From positions 1 to 64,000 of the forward strand of contig MBPM02000066.1 of the NCBI GenBank assembly GCA_001695595.3: a stretch of 64,000 nt of DNA. Direction: 5' to 3'. Position 1 is the stretch's first letter, and each line of letters starts with the position of its first letter. Both the position numbers and the translations under genes were made by a program. The notes under the pieces were generated by a model, which saw nothing but the letters and a program-made list of their open reading frames with translations, had not been told where the DNA came from and did no database searches. Shown piece after piece: positions 32,910 through 45,141 of the stretch. Source of the stretch: Plasmopara viticola. Lineage: Eukaryota; Oomycota; Peronosporomycetes; Peronosporales; Peronosporaceae.

Positions 32910-35060
32910 CTCACTCGTGAAATCACTTCACCAAGCCAAGCTAGTAAAGGACACTCTTACTTCTACCAAGTTGAGCAGTTGTACCACCGGAAAATGAAAA
33001 AGAAAAGTTTGACAGACGTTATCGAGCGCAAACATTTCGACTCAAAAGGTTTGCACTCTTTCACCGATTTGCCAGTTTGGTTGACGTATACAGGAGGCAT
33101 CGTCAAAAGTTTTTTTTGTTATTGCATCATAAAGAAGTTATATATATTTTGATGTTGAGCTGATCCCACTTGTCGTTGGGGAAACGCTATGAAATCCGGA
33201 CGATGATTAACGACTGGAGGCCGGAACCTTTTAAATCGTGTGATGCCATGGGATGATCGCGTTATGCAACTCCATCTGGACCAAGGGACGAAACGTGCAT
33301 TTGCTTTGTTGCTGGCAACGTACAGCAAGTGCGACACTTTGGATCGCAAGAATTTTACATTGTCGATCGATCACCATGAAATCAAAATCTTAGCAGCCGA
33401 GTTAGAATGTGCTGCTTTAGCTTCCCACATAGGCGGCTTAAAAAAAGGTTTGGCGCAACAGTTGTGCTTGCTTGTCCCTCTCACGGCTTGCTATGACAAA
33501 AGTAAAGTTCGTTAATGATTACAGCAGCGAATTCGACCTTAACTACGAAAGACACGGCTACGTTTATGGAACACCAGCATGAACGGACACTGGAACAGCG
33601 CTAAGTCATGCCTCGACGCTTTTTTTAGCCTTTATAATGTTAGAAGCTTGTGTCTTTTACAACAAGCATCACTCCCATTTTTTGCCCCAATTACGCTGCT
33701 GATGCATCTCTTCGATGACGTCGACTCAGCTGCGCATACCACGAAGAAAAATGCGCAAAGCATGAACAGAGTTAAAAAATTAATAAAGTTATATATGGGC
33801 TCTCGTGCAATTATTTGATGACTTGTAATGATATCGCCACGCGGCTCTCATCCTCGCAAACCGTAGTAAAAAGCGTTTTTATTGCGCTTATGACATATAT
33901 GGCAAGATTAAAGGTCTTCCTGTTCGAGTTCAAAGTGACGAATTGTATCTCAATTATTAGCATAGTTGACAAATGTGCACGGAGGTTTAACTTGGCCTGT
34001 TAGGAACCTATTTTTGAGCTTCTGCTTGCTGTCATCACACTACGTTCGAAAGGTGATACTGCGTGCTGTAGAGTTTAAAAATCGTTGATCAAATCTGTGG
34101 CTCAAAAGCAGAAAGCCCACACAAGGCAATTGAACCGCCAGGATTTGATAAAAGGCAGAAGGTTTCAGCCATGACTGTTGAGTTGTGGGATATACCAAAT
34201 GAGGCAGTATAATTACACGACGTCACGCGTGAGGACGACAAGACTGTGGCTCAAGCTTTTGACGATCGACTCATCCTTTTATAAAATAACCAAAAGGGCA
34301 AGCTTTGGAGAGCCGTTTTTAATTCGATCAGCCACTGGAAGCAAATCGAGCAAGTCTTTTTATTTTGTAGAGCTAAAGTTTGTGACGCTTACGTCACAAA
34401 AAACTTTTATATTAAGCATGGGTGAACGAATGGAATAAAAAGAAGCCTTGGAAGCTGATCCCATTGCGCGGACAGAAATAAAGACATTCGCAGGTGCTGG
34501 ATTAAGTTCTCTAGACAATAGTCTTTGAAGGCTTGCGCGTTAAGACAACAAGGGGACAAATTAGACAACGTAATCGATCAAGTAAATGGTCAACGTCTCG
34601 ATCAGATTGAGAAAGAAGGTCGTCTGATTAAACTTTAGAGAAGAAATCTATAATGCATGGTTGCCAATATACTGCAAAACTGGTCGACAGTAATTAAGAA
34701 CTATCCACACTAATAAATGCTGACTTAAAAAATCACCAAGGCAGAGAACAATGCAAAATCGATGCAGTCGTTGCCAACGCACTTGTTCGCCTTTTGACTC
34801 CCACGTATTTTTCATGATCTTAACAGCGCTTTTTTCGTCCGACGGGCTTACGTTGTGGACCTTGTCAAAAACTTTGCTATACACCTCTGGGTTACGATAA
34901 TGACATCCAAACTCTCTAGGCAATTACTGCATACAACGAGAATAAAATTGTGCAGAAAAATAGATCGATTGATGACCAGTTCTAAGGCGTTTTAATAGAA
35001 ATTTGTAAGCACAAGCTGCGCTGTCCTGAACCATGAATCGTTTCTGTGTAAATTAGCTTG
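32910..35060 (+). pseudogene. LWY effector relic 8 (longest spacer relic)
   Basis: Starts at the same codon block where the other relics break (CAAGCTAGTAAAGGACACTC vs 6,253). It then runs in order through AAAAGTTTGACAGACGTTAT, GTTGAGCTGATCCCACTTGT (6,480), GATGCCATGGGATGATCGCG, GCCGAGTTAGAATGTGCTGC (6,736), CACGGCTTGCTATGAC (6,825), ATGACTTGTAATGATATCGC (7,200), AGAAAGCCCACACAAGGC (7,560), GAGGACGACAAGACTGTGGC (7,710), AAGGTCGTCTGATTAAAC (8,110) and CGATGCAGTCGTTGCCAACG (8,262). The C-terminal extension follows to about 35,060. Frameshifts and stops occur throughout. Confidence 0.88.
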
Positions 35061-35439
35061 AAGTTATCACTTATTTTGATTGGTGTAGGAGACCAAGTTG
35101 CTAAAAAAAATCGTTGTCTTCTCTGGCCTCACCCGGCGTCCGATTATGATGACCTCATCGGTGAGTATATCCCAGGTCCTCTGAGACTATGGCCTTCCCT
35201 GTTATTTTGAATAAACCCTTTTGCATGACCGGAGGTTCTCCTGTCAGGTCTTACCCTTGCCTCGCATCATTCGGGGTTCTCGTGTGACGAATCCTTTTTT
35301 ATTAAAAGGAATCCTTTATTAGGGCCTTATTCACGCAGGTGGTCTTTTCCACATAATACACTCGCATCACCAATTTGTGGACGATCAACTGGATTCTTTG
35401 CGTATCCTCATACAGATGACCAGCGATTAAATCGACGCA
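35061..35439. other. Stretch without a recognised feature
   Basis: No gene or repeat that I can support. Confidence 0.4.
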
Positions 35440-36270
35440 ACTGTTTAACTTTTCCAAATACCGCAATGGATAGATGCAGCATCGACTAATAAGGGGCTAT
35501 TTACGTTCAGACACCGACAAAGCATTTGCAAATGCATATAAATTATACGAGCCTTTTTACGAAAGTGGGTGCGCTAGGTCAAGCGACACCTCGAGATATG
35601 TGGTCTTCTCGTGAGCGTCGACTCATCGTTTTCGATCTTAAAAGTGGATGGATCGAATCCAGCCTAAATTACATTTAGCAAACCTTTTATGCTTTTCATC
35701 TTACCTCTATCTCTGGATAAATGACAAAATTAGCTAACGTGATTATTGCAAGAACTTTATCTCTTTTTAGTTGCAATAATACTGGTGGGAGCCTATCGTA
35801 CACCAAGAGCCGTCATCTTTATCGATCCTTTTGAAGGAAGATTATCAACACAAAAGCATAGCTATGCGTAACATCCCTTTCCGCTAAGACTTGTATTACA
35901 TCCGATCAAAAAAGACGAACCAGTATCATCCATCACTCTTCGACTTTTATTTAGAAATATGCCTTAGTCATAATGATGATTGATAGGCAGTAAAGAAGAC
36001 TGCTGGGCAGCCTGGTCATTCAAGATGGCCATGCAGATTCCAAAAGGCTTTTTTGTGCTTTAAAGATGCCTTTGTACCAGAATTTAGATCTGTGCAGACA
36101 GCTGCGCTTACATCAAACGCAAGAATTGCACAAAATCAACGTGTGCAAAAAGATTTTGCCTGCTCCGTGGATGACAGCGCACCCGCTAGCGAGTGTCTAA
36201 GGTCAAGAGGGCACTCATTCGTCACGAGATGTTAGTCGTGCTTATATTTCAATTCGTTCGGTGGTCCGCA
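35440..36270. repeat. Decayed dispersed repeat (partner of 54,640-55,480)
   Basis: Matches 54,640-55,480 in the same order: CGCAATGGATAG.TGCA vs CGCAGTGGATAAGTGCA, ATTAGCTAACGTGATTAT, ACCAAGAGCCGTCATCT, GCAAAGACTTG/GCTAAGACTTG, CAGAAAAGAAGGCTGCC vs CAGTAAAGAAGACTGC, and CGGTGGTCCGCAGAC vs CGGTGGTCCACAGAC. Family unknown. Confidence 0.65.
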
Positions 36271-37469
36271 GACGCTTTTGCATTCGGAAAAAGAAAATGA
36301 CGAAGAGTGCCACGGATCCTCCGACGAACACTTGCATGGTCACTCGCCCATAAAAGCTGCAAAGTGGAGTATCCTGTGTAAGTACTTACAGTTATCAGCG
36401 GCCTTGCATCGCAGTATGAGATTGTCTGCGTTTCCTCGAAATAAGCAAGAGCTGCAGTAGATTTTTATGCAAAGAAGAAAAATTATGTTGTTGTTGTGAA
36501 ACGTACAAAGAAAATTGGCAATAGAATTGATGGCATGGTGAAAGCTTTGATTACTGTTTGCTGCCAATTGAATTCGCCGTCGTCGTGTGAGTACAAGGCC
36601 TCGTCAACGTGCGTCCTCCTGTCGTAGCACTTGCTTGAGCCAGACCAGTATACGGCACCAGGAAGCAAACCACTGGCAAAAACAGTTTGCTTACCGAGAA
36701 TGCTACTACAAACCCTTTGTCCGTCCACCAGCCATGGCTGAGGAAAACCACAACAAAATCCTAAGATCAGGAAATGCTGTTATAGTTTCTGGTCAAATTG
36801 TTTAAGTACTGCGGCAGGCCCATAGCGTTGTGCCGCAGCTCAAGATATATACAGCTTGCGAAATGCAGAGCGTAACAGAAAGTTAGCGGGTCGCACATCC
36901 CTGTCAGCTCTGTCGGACATTCTGGACGTCAACAATTTCTTCTCTCAGGCTGACAAAGAACAGCAGCTCACGCACTTATTGATCGGCTTGCCGTCAGCCA
37001 AGGAGATATGTAAAATCCAGTGCTGCCTGTATATGATTAATTGATATTATTTGCAAGATCAAAAAGTGTGGACTCCCTCTGCTCCATATCATTAACCGAC
37101 AGCACCTTCATCCTTGCATTTTGATTCATGCGCAATGAGAGTTTGGCAGTCTGCCAAGACTATGGCTTGCATGCATCACCCACCGTTGTTACTAACCGAG
37201 AGTTTGCATCGACAGGCGCCATAGCAACAACACTTTAATTGTCCAAAACTTATTGTGCCACTGGCATATTAGCAAGAACATCCTTGCCAAGCACAGGATA
37301 GCTTCGCAAACGCAAGAAGAGTGGCAAAATTTCATCCGAGCTTGGTGTTTTATAATAGCAATTAATCTAGTGGACTATGAAAAGCAGTTTGCGTAAATGC
37401 ATAGCATGCATCGATTCATAGGAAACCTGACATATTTACAAGAAGAGACTTAATCGCTCGACTGAAAAA
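36271..37469. other. Unrecognised stretch, possible retroelement remnant
   Basis: Short frames at 36,278-36,460 and 36,856-37,044 carry leucine-rich text (QLTHLLIGLPSAKE) vaguely like copia gag, and a recognisable copia fragment follows directly. That is the only hint; otherwise I see nothing to support. Confidence 0.35.
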
Positions 37470-37780
37470 GCTCATCACAACATCGCGCCGTATAACGAAA
37501 CTCAAAAGACGAAATCACCGATGGATTACTTATGCGTTTCTGGGCTGCAACCTCACGTCCATGTCAAAGAACAAAGTGAGACCCACGTGTCTCAAGTGTA
37601 TCTTTCTCGGCTACGCGAATACTTTCAATGACTATTGCGTGATCGACTTGAAGCATGTCAAGATCAAAGTAACCCGCGCTGTGAGGTTGGATGAGAGTGG
37701 TGTGGGCGGCATCCTGCGCGGAAAGCAGCATGATGACCGCATTACAATTTCGCGCGTGGAGAGCGTTCGTCATGCTTAAA
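37470..37780 (+). pseudogene. Copia integrase/linker fragment
   Basis: The frame 37,561-37,779 reads CIFLGYANTFNDYCVIDLKH and TRAVRLDESGVGGI. It parallels the copia relic at 62,680-62,800 (MLLGYVSNTKEYKVLDLETN and VVLDEWEKGGI). A preceding piece in another frame corresponds to the HLRVFG..GYAHV block. This is a short isolated fragment of the same kind of element. Confidence 0.75.
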
Positions 37781-38559
37781 AATCTGGATTTTTATATCAA
37801 CAGGCGATTTAATGCCAAGAAATTCGCCGTTTTTCATGTCTGCAAAGACTAGCTTGTGGGGTCCGTGCAGCAGAATGCAAAGCAACGTGTCATCAAAAAC
37901 ATGCAGCTTGGCCAAATGCTTTCGGAGTATCCAAGTGATGTTGACATAGCTGCCAAGGTGGTATTACAATTCACAATGAGAAGCATCAGGATGGCAATTA
38001 TGTTAAATGTGACTCAGCAATCTGTGAATCGTGTTCGCCGACATCGACGGGTCATTGTTTATCAAAAGAGCGTTGATATGTCTTGACTAAAGCTTTTGCT
38101 TGGTTTAAAGGCCCTTTCGACATGGACACTTTATTTAAATTGATCCATTGGACCAAAAAGCTCGTCACATTCTTGCAGCGCAGTCTGAGCTGTCAATGTT
38201 AGTGTCGCACCTGTGCAAAAAAACATGCATGTTGTGATTATTCGATATCTGTAGCAATACGTCAATTAGCATGCTATTATGTATATTAGTTATAGCAGTA
38301 TTTTGTGGCCGTATCGTCTGGCGCTATAAAAACAAAAGCTTGGGTGCCTAAACGCATTGACGTTTGCTGAACAATAACCTTTAGTTTTACAACACTGCAA
38401 CCATTCTAACCAATGAGACGCGAGGTGTGAGCAAAAACCGACATCTTGAAGAGCCGCTAAAAGCAAACCGAGTTTTTTTCTGATTTCTTGGGGGTATATC
38501 GTAGTGATAAGATGCCATAGATCACCTCCATCTATAAGTATAGTCGATCGACAAAAAAA
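37781..38559. other. Stretch without a recognised feature
   Basis: A 76-codon frame at 37,856-38,086 is not recognised. No other signal that I can support. Confidence 0.35.
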
Positions 38560-38960
38560 TTAAATACTCTCATTTTGATGGTGTGGGGACGTTTGAAAAG
38601 ACTCCAGAAAGTATTTCCGTGAGTTTTTGGATGAAACTTTAAAGGGCATTACGCGCGGACAGTGAACGGTGAAGTAGATGGATAAGCCAGAAAGGAGAAA
38701 AATGTACAAAAATGTCAAAGTTTGATTTGATTGCAGAAGAGTGTTGAAATATGGTGAATATAAGAATAGTCACCAATTTTGATCGGCGATAAGATGACTC
38801 TGCTGAGAGCCATCTACATTAGAAAACGCTGGTAAAGGCGCTTATACAAGTGAAGGCGGTGCTGAATCAAGACAGTCACTGCTATCGGACTTTATAGCCA
38901 TTCGCTTTACTTTACCTGTTTTCAGGAACAAGTTTTGTTAAGTTTCTCGGTTGTGTATCA
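38560..38960 (+). pseudogene. LWY effector relic 9 (short C-terminal piece)
   Basis: Anchors: AGTAGATGGATAAGCCAGAAAG (vs GAGTGGACAGACAAGTCAGG; landmark only), GATCGGCGATAAGATGACTCTGC (vs 8,180), GAGAGCCATCTACATTAGAA (vs 8,203) and a TGAATCAAGACAGTCACTGCTA stretch near 8,260. Stops throughout. Confidence 0.75.
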
Positions 38961-39394
38961 AGCAGGCCCGATCCACACACCTACCTCTGGTATACATATT
39001 TAAAAGATTGGGGTTTACCTGATTTCAGCGTGTAAAGGAAGCCCAGTCGCTGTGAGGCTAGATCTCACTGTCTTTGCTAAGGAAAACTACACTAGTTGGT
39101 CGTCAGTCTGGCAAAAAAAAGCGTAGCATTAATGTATATAGTGCCTAATAGTATGTGTTTATTACGCTATCATACCAGAAAAATATTTTTTCCTTGCTAC
39201 GAGCTGTGAATCATATCTACCGATCACTGTTACTAGCTTTTACTATCATGAAGTTAATTCCAATCCGGCGAATAAATTGGAAAGAAAGATCTTAATCTTA
39301 GATGGTCAGATGCGCGTGACATTTAAGCTCTTTTACCCACGAGGCCGGGCCAAAAGCTGGTTCTTTACCTGGTACACTACTTTACCGAAACGTT
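38961..39394. other. DNA between two LWY relics, shared with other relic flanks
   Basis: Contains AGCAGGCCCGATCCAC (like 17,700) and GAGGCCGGGCCAAAAGCTGG at about 39,340, which recurs at 27,956, 57,560 and, inverted, at 30,660 and 31,080. This suggests relics were copied together with flanking DNA. Confidence 0.5.
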
Positions 39395-41230
39395 ATTGTG
39401 GCCGATAAGTTTCGATCGGACACTTTTGCTTTTGCCAAGCGTGTTGAGGTCGAGGTGTCTAACACTAGGTGAGCGAGAAAAAGACGCTAAAAGTTGTTGT
39501 TGAGCTGTCATACTTTGCCTCAAAAACGTTGCCCTGTCTCTTTCGCTGTTCGAGTTCTTTGACGTATCATCTAGGAACAATAGTTTTTCGCTTTTAACGT
39601 TACCAAAGCGCTTCTTTGACGTTGAGCTAATCAAGCTTGTTATTGAAATAACGTCAAAAGATGGGAAGGATGCTAAATAACTAGAAGCTATGGTGTTTTT
39701 TAACTAATACAGTTGTGTAATGTCACGTGATGATTTTATATACGTCTGTTAGAGACAAGAAAATTTTGATTCAGTGCTGGCAAAATCCGACGAGTACTAC
39801 GGCACATTAGACTGTAGAAGCCTGCATTGTCTGGTAATAACCTAGAACATAAGATCTAGAAGGCCAAGTCAAAGCTTACTACTTTTACTTCCAAGCTTGC
39901 TACATCCAAAAAGAAAATTCGGCGGAGAAGTCGAGCATACTTACCGCACTCACTGCTTGCTATAGCGATCGTATAACATAGGTAATAATCAAAGCGATAT
40001 AAACCAAATTCGCGGCAACTTTCTTCAATCAACGAATTTAAAGCTGAAAAAATGTCTTGGAAGCAAAAGGACGGTGCATGTAAAAGTTTTAACTAACGAG
40101 AACCTTTCTTCTTACGTGAAATGTATCGAAAAGATATAAGCAAGAAATTAAATCTCGATGCTAATTATGTTTTTATTATAGGGAGAAAGTTAAATCAGTA
40201 CGGCTTTACTGACCGAAAGAATGTGCTAGCCGAGGTTAATTTCGTCCATGATGGTTTAAGCAAAGATTAACAAGAAATTCCTAGCTTTCGCTGTAACGTT
40301 TCAGAAAGGTCGAGTAAATCTTCGGCTTGAAAATAAGAGCAGCCAGTACAAAGATTTTAAGTCACTAAGACTCGACTAGGTGCGTTTAGAGTTTTAAGTG
40401 TGACTTTTTAGGATAAGAGTTAAATTCAGTTCAGTGCGGGTGCTCGAATGAGGCACTAAAGCTCACGTCGTCTTGCGTGAGCCCAATAAAGCTATTGCTG
40501 GAGCTTTACCGATCGACTAAAACCAGTCGACGTTGGATTTTTTGGATAAAACCGAACAAAGTGTATGACTTCTTAGAGCTGACTTTTTGTGACGGCACCA
40601 TATAGTCCGAGTGTGGGCGATCAGCAGAAGAGAATTTGTATTTTATTACTTTAACAAAGCCCAGTGTGCAAGCAATTCGAAAGGATTTCAAGAATATGAG
40701 CGGAAAATTTTCGATCAAAGACCAAGGTGAGAGAGAAAACAGTCCTTAGATTAGACATGACAGACGACGTGATATATTAGCAAAGGGTTTAGGTCTCGAC
40801 CGGAAAGTAGTAGAGAGAAATTCACCATAATGAGGGAGATTTACTTCACTATGCTCAGTCTTTAATATTGTTTTTAGCTAGTCGACGATAAGATGATTTT
40901 ACTGATTACTATTTACACTCAGGAAGAGTTGGCAAAAAGATGAAGATCGACGACAATGCTTTATTGATTCTTGGGATTCCCAGGACCTTTTTTATGAGAC
41001 ATGAAGCACACTTCTTTATAATCTCGTTCGATGGGTATTGAGTTATGAATTTGGCTATGAGTATGCTTTGCACCCGAAGATCATGCCGGTGGGATACAAC
41101 TTGTTGAAGCATTATCCGCAAGCTGCAGAGGTCATATTGCAAAATCTGTCGATTGATGACCACATTATAAACCGACTTTGCTTAACTTCTGTGACCACAT
41201 CCTCAAAGTTTACATTATTGATTTAATTAG
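39395..41230 (+). pseudogene. LWY effector relic 10
   Basis: Begins at the shared 5' breakpoint: ACTTTACCGAAACGTTATTG then CACTTTTGCTTTTGCCAAGC (vs 6,265). It continues with CGTTGAGCTAATCAAGCTTG (6,480), GTCACGTGATGATTTTATA (6,580), GAAGCCTGCATTGTCTGG, ACTCACTGCTTGCTATAG (6,820), GAACCTTTCTTCTTACGTGAAATG (7,300; landmark), AAGAATGTGCTAGCC (7,415) and CTGGTCGACGATAAGATG (8,180). The C-terminal extension at 40,990-41,230 is clear here (GTATTGAGTTATGAATTTGG, CATTATCCGCAAGCTGC). Confidence 0.85.
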
Positions 41231-43489
41231 CTGATCGGGAAGCTTGGATCTGACCAGCAACAAACTCGAGCTTCTAACGTCCGTCCTTTCAGCAAAAGGT
41301 AGGCTTCTCGTGTATATACCGTCTGCTTTCTGTTGGCGACATGCTTTTTATCAGCTTTCGATAAAGGAACGACCATTCCCGTATTTGCCTGCACGATCAA
41401 ACCCACAGACGCATTATGCTCCAAGCCAATCATTTTTTAGATAATGGCTGATCATTCAAAAACAAAACAATGTTGCGTTTAGTGGCAGAGGCTTCAAGAC
41501 TCTATCATTCAGATCTCGAATTTGCGTCTCTTTTTAGCAAAAACTATTTAATGACCAAAAAAAAGTCGACTTCACATAAACAGCCAAGCAAGAGATGCGA
41601 TGTCATCTGCTAAAAACAACTAAAAGAGTATCCGAATGCAGACAATATGATATTAATATTTACTGCAGGAATAACGCTAGAGAAAAGAAAATTAAGCTCA
41701 ATAACTAAGGACAACATCAAAGAAAATTTTATTTGATCTAGAAAGTCAAGGGTCTGCATACTCCATCGACCTTTTCAAAAATTATGTTGATCCATCCAAA
41801 TTCTCAATGTGAAACTGCTTGAAAATTATTTTTTTCTTCAAATTTTCCAATCACTAGGCTGATCCAGCACCGATCCACAGTACTGTTCCCATGCTCGATA
41901 TTGATCGTTAGGCAAGTACGGGTTGCCAGTTTGCTGATAGTACCTACAGCCGCCATAAGTTAGAGTACCGTATTTCAAAGGCTGTACTCGTTGTACTCTT
42001 TGTGTGACCGGTTCAGCCTCAGCTCACTAAAAGGGAAAGCTACTTACCAACGCGACGTGGAAAGATTGCGATGAGACGCGCACTAGTAAATCTAACTCTG
42101 AAGCTCGTGGGTGACATGACCGAAAACGGTCGAATTTCAAAAGCCTCAACGGTGCGGCACCAGACCACCAGAGCCAACACCGAGATCCCAAGAACGTAAG
42201 TTTATTTGCCCAGGAGCTGCTGCTTTTTATACACATATTTATCATGATTGCGTACATTCTTTCGCCCGAGTTTTGCAAGATATATAAAAAGCGGCTCCTT
42301 TTTCGGCACTCCATGGCTACCATATCCTGTATTATTTCTATGTAATATATGAAGGCACGTCCACGGGTACTAATAGACTACATTGGCCAGTAATTTTTTA
42401 ACAAGTCTTACACATTTCGAAGCATGCCAACACCGCGATAAGGCTACTCTAATAGTGTTGTCGCAAACGTTTCTTTGTAGTCACCAGCAACCTTAAGGAC
42501 CTTAAAAGTTAGGCCTATTAAGTTTTGCGCCTAGCTCTTGCTTTCTATGATGCTAGGTAGAAATATGGTGAAAGAAAGTTGGTGTAAATTGCACATTATA
42601 CGTACAAGCGAATCACGACTGTGTGCAATATGGATAAGGTATGGTAAGGCTCGGAGATTCGGGTGGTAGCGTTTTTAAAGTGAAAAAACATTAACACATA
42701 GTCATTACATATTTTGCCATCCCTGGCAAACACTGTTGCCGATTTGGCATAAGCTGATCACGAGCACTAATTATTTTGATAAATGCACAATCGATACAAG
42801 CCTGGAGATATGATACTTCAAATAGGCGTTTGTACCAAAGGCTGCGCACAATTTGAAAGTCACATGTTTGTGTGCGTGAAGCTTCGACAGATAAACGTCT
42901 CAGCACTTTAAGATAGCTCGAGGTTACAAAGAGTATGTACCGCCACCGGCTTGACAACAGGGCAGAAAAAAACTTTGCTCTTGATAGTAAAAGATATTTG
43001 TGCCGGAATTGAAATGTTCAATTCAATTCCTACCGATCTCGTGGTCAAGGGCGAGAGAATACGTCAGCTCTCGATGAACGCTCGGCTGCTGTACTTAGTT
43101 TATTGTGCTTATTCAATTATTCTAAAACGTGACATTATTGGGTGACGTCATCGAACAGCTTTTCAACGGGCCACTGACGCAGTAAATATCCTTCTATGAC
43201 ATGTCAAATTTACTTTGGGCAACTTAGTGAAGTTCGGGGGCCTTCTGTAACAGCTGACCTTGCACATACATATACGCATATTTGAAAAATTGCATTCAGA
43301 AACATACGACGAATATAGATCAACTACGCCATAGTAAGCTTTAGTTGAGTGCCATCAGCGTCTAGAGCTTCATCTTTTGGATGTCAAGGATAACGAACAA
43401 AGATGTGTAACACTTACAGTGCTGAACAATTGTAAGGCAGACTTCATCGATCACTGTTAGAAAAAATCTGCTGACTCATTCCTGTTTTA
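41231..43489. other. Stretch without a recognised gene
   Basis: Short frames only (41,244-41,444; 42,027-42,323; 42,691-42,957; 42,951-43,145), none of a family I recognise. Some of this may be the downstream flank of relic 10. Confidence 0.4.
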
Positions 43490-44450
43490 TTATGCGACTC
43501 AGAAAACTGACGATAAGCAACTCCTGAGCGTACAGAGAAAGTATGTCAAGATGACGCTTCTGTTTCTTACGTAAAAAATCAAATGGAAAGTTATATCTTA
43601 ACATTTACTAAGTTTCAAGCCTATGCGTTGAAAAATGATCTTAATTTCCAAACTGACCATACGAACGTACTCTTTTTTCCCGCTCTTTGCCTGGAAAGCG
43701 ATATTGCGTCCACAGTGCTTGAATTGGCTAATCTTGGCAGAAGATATTCGATTATCGCGGAAGGTCTTGGATAGGAAGGTCGATTACAGCCGTGGCTCAT
43801 AAGCAAGAAAATCTCGCACGAAGGTCTTAAGTCGCCAGGCTTTGACTAGAGGCATCATGAGCTTTGGCCACGACTGTTTACGTTGTCAAAATACGTAATG
43901 CGCCCTTTTCAGATGAAGAAATATAGCTGTATAATGTCTTGCGTGCGTTCGACAAAACGGTAGCCCATGCTTACTTACCATCGACTGATTTGAAGCCTAA
44001 CTTATTTATAGAACGAGCTCTTCGAGAATTGTTTGTGACGTGATAAGCTACTGGAAGCTAGCCAAGCATATTTCTAATTTCGTAATGCTTTTATGACGCA
44101 TACGCTACATATTACCATGAATACCAAGCATAGATGATCAACTGGAATTTAAAAAGTCTATTTATAATGCAAGCTGGTATCATTGTGCGGACAACAATGA
44201 GGAGCTTTGAAGGAATTACATGAATTCTGTAATCAGTGGCTTGAAAAAATTCGCGTGGAGAAAATTAAAATACAGTTCAGACAACGTAAATGATCAAGTA
44301 AATGAGTTGGTCTAGATCCAACTGGAGAAGAAGGTCGTCGAATAAAATCATAGAACAATATCGTACTATGTTTTGTCGCTAATATCTACTATAGCTGGTC
44401 GACGATACGTTGACTTTGAGACTGCATCGATTAAACATCGCCCTTCAAAA
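43490..44450 (+). pseudogene. LWY effector relic 11
   Basis: Anchors: GCGACTCAGAAAACTGACG (vs 7,222), AGTATGTCAAGATGACGCTT (7,280), ATTGCGTCCACAGTGCTTGA (7,458), CGTGGCTCATAAGCAAGAAA (7,545), TTTACGTTGTCAAAATACGT (7,628), AATGTCTTGCGTGCGTTCGA (7,695), GCTACTGGAAGCTAGCCAAGC (7,810) and GGTCGACGATACGTTGACTTTG (8,180; landmark). It meets the minus-strand relic 12 tail to tail at about 44,450. Confidence 0.85.
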
Positions 44451-44613
44451 AACAAGCTTTTTCGCCAACTCTATCTGAGTGTTGATGGTTCTTATTGCCA
44501 ATTAGCGCCTAAGAATATCGACGATTAAGCCTGATGAAGCACTTTTCTCATATTTGGATCTATACCCTTTTCTCAATCGATCACTCTGTAAGACTCGCCT
44601 ATCTACAACACCT

Positions 44614-44933
44614 ACCGACCCTGTGGCTCGAGCGGTTAGCTGTTCAGCCCAAGACCGGGAGGTACCTGGTTCGATACCCATAGGTTCCGAATTTAGGCAG
44701 CCGGAGATAGGTCATTGAAGTGGACGAGCCATCACACCCGAGTGTGTGACTGCCCTACCAGCTCGCGCTTGATTGGGTTATAAAAGGGTTAGGTGGGGAC
44801 GCCCCACTGACCGAAAAAGCCTATAGTGTAATGAGGGGTTCGGAATCCGGTCCCAATATGGCTCGGATTACTACCAGCATTTCGCGATAGAGACAACTTA
44901 GTCCTAGAACATGGGTTTCGGTAGCTTGAATCT
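44614..44933 (+). mobile_element. tRNA-derived SINE
   Basis: The head carries RNA polymerase III promoter boxes: A box GTGGCTCGAGCGGTTAGC (about 44,622-44,640) and B box GGTTCGATACC (44,668-44,678). About 230 bp of unrelated body follow. Imperfect target duplications flank it: CTATCTACAACACCT (44,599-44,613) and CTATCTAAACCACCT (44,934-44,948). It splits LWY relic 12. The tRNA-like part pairs poorly in its T-stem, so it is not a working tRNA gene. Confidence 0.8.
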
Positions 44934-45141
44934 CTATCTAAACCACCTTTCACTCTTCGCGCATAAATTCTTCTAGGCTTTTGATCAGAGAATCTACGCT
45001 GGTATGGAAACAGTAGATTGTCCGCATACTATAATCAGCTTCAATAAAGAGGACTTGCGCCCATGCTCAAAAATCATGTTGATCTATGGCGTCTGCTTTA
45101 AAACAAATAGGCTCCAAATTTCGTTCAGTTTGCTTTTAGCA

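Noticed and set aside
44620..44690. A tRNA gene
   Set aside because: A and B boxes are present but acceptor and T stems do not pair properly, and the unit has target duplications and a long body. It is better explained as a SINE head.
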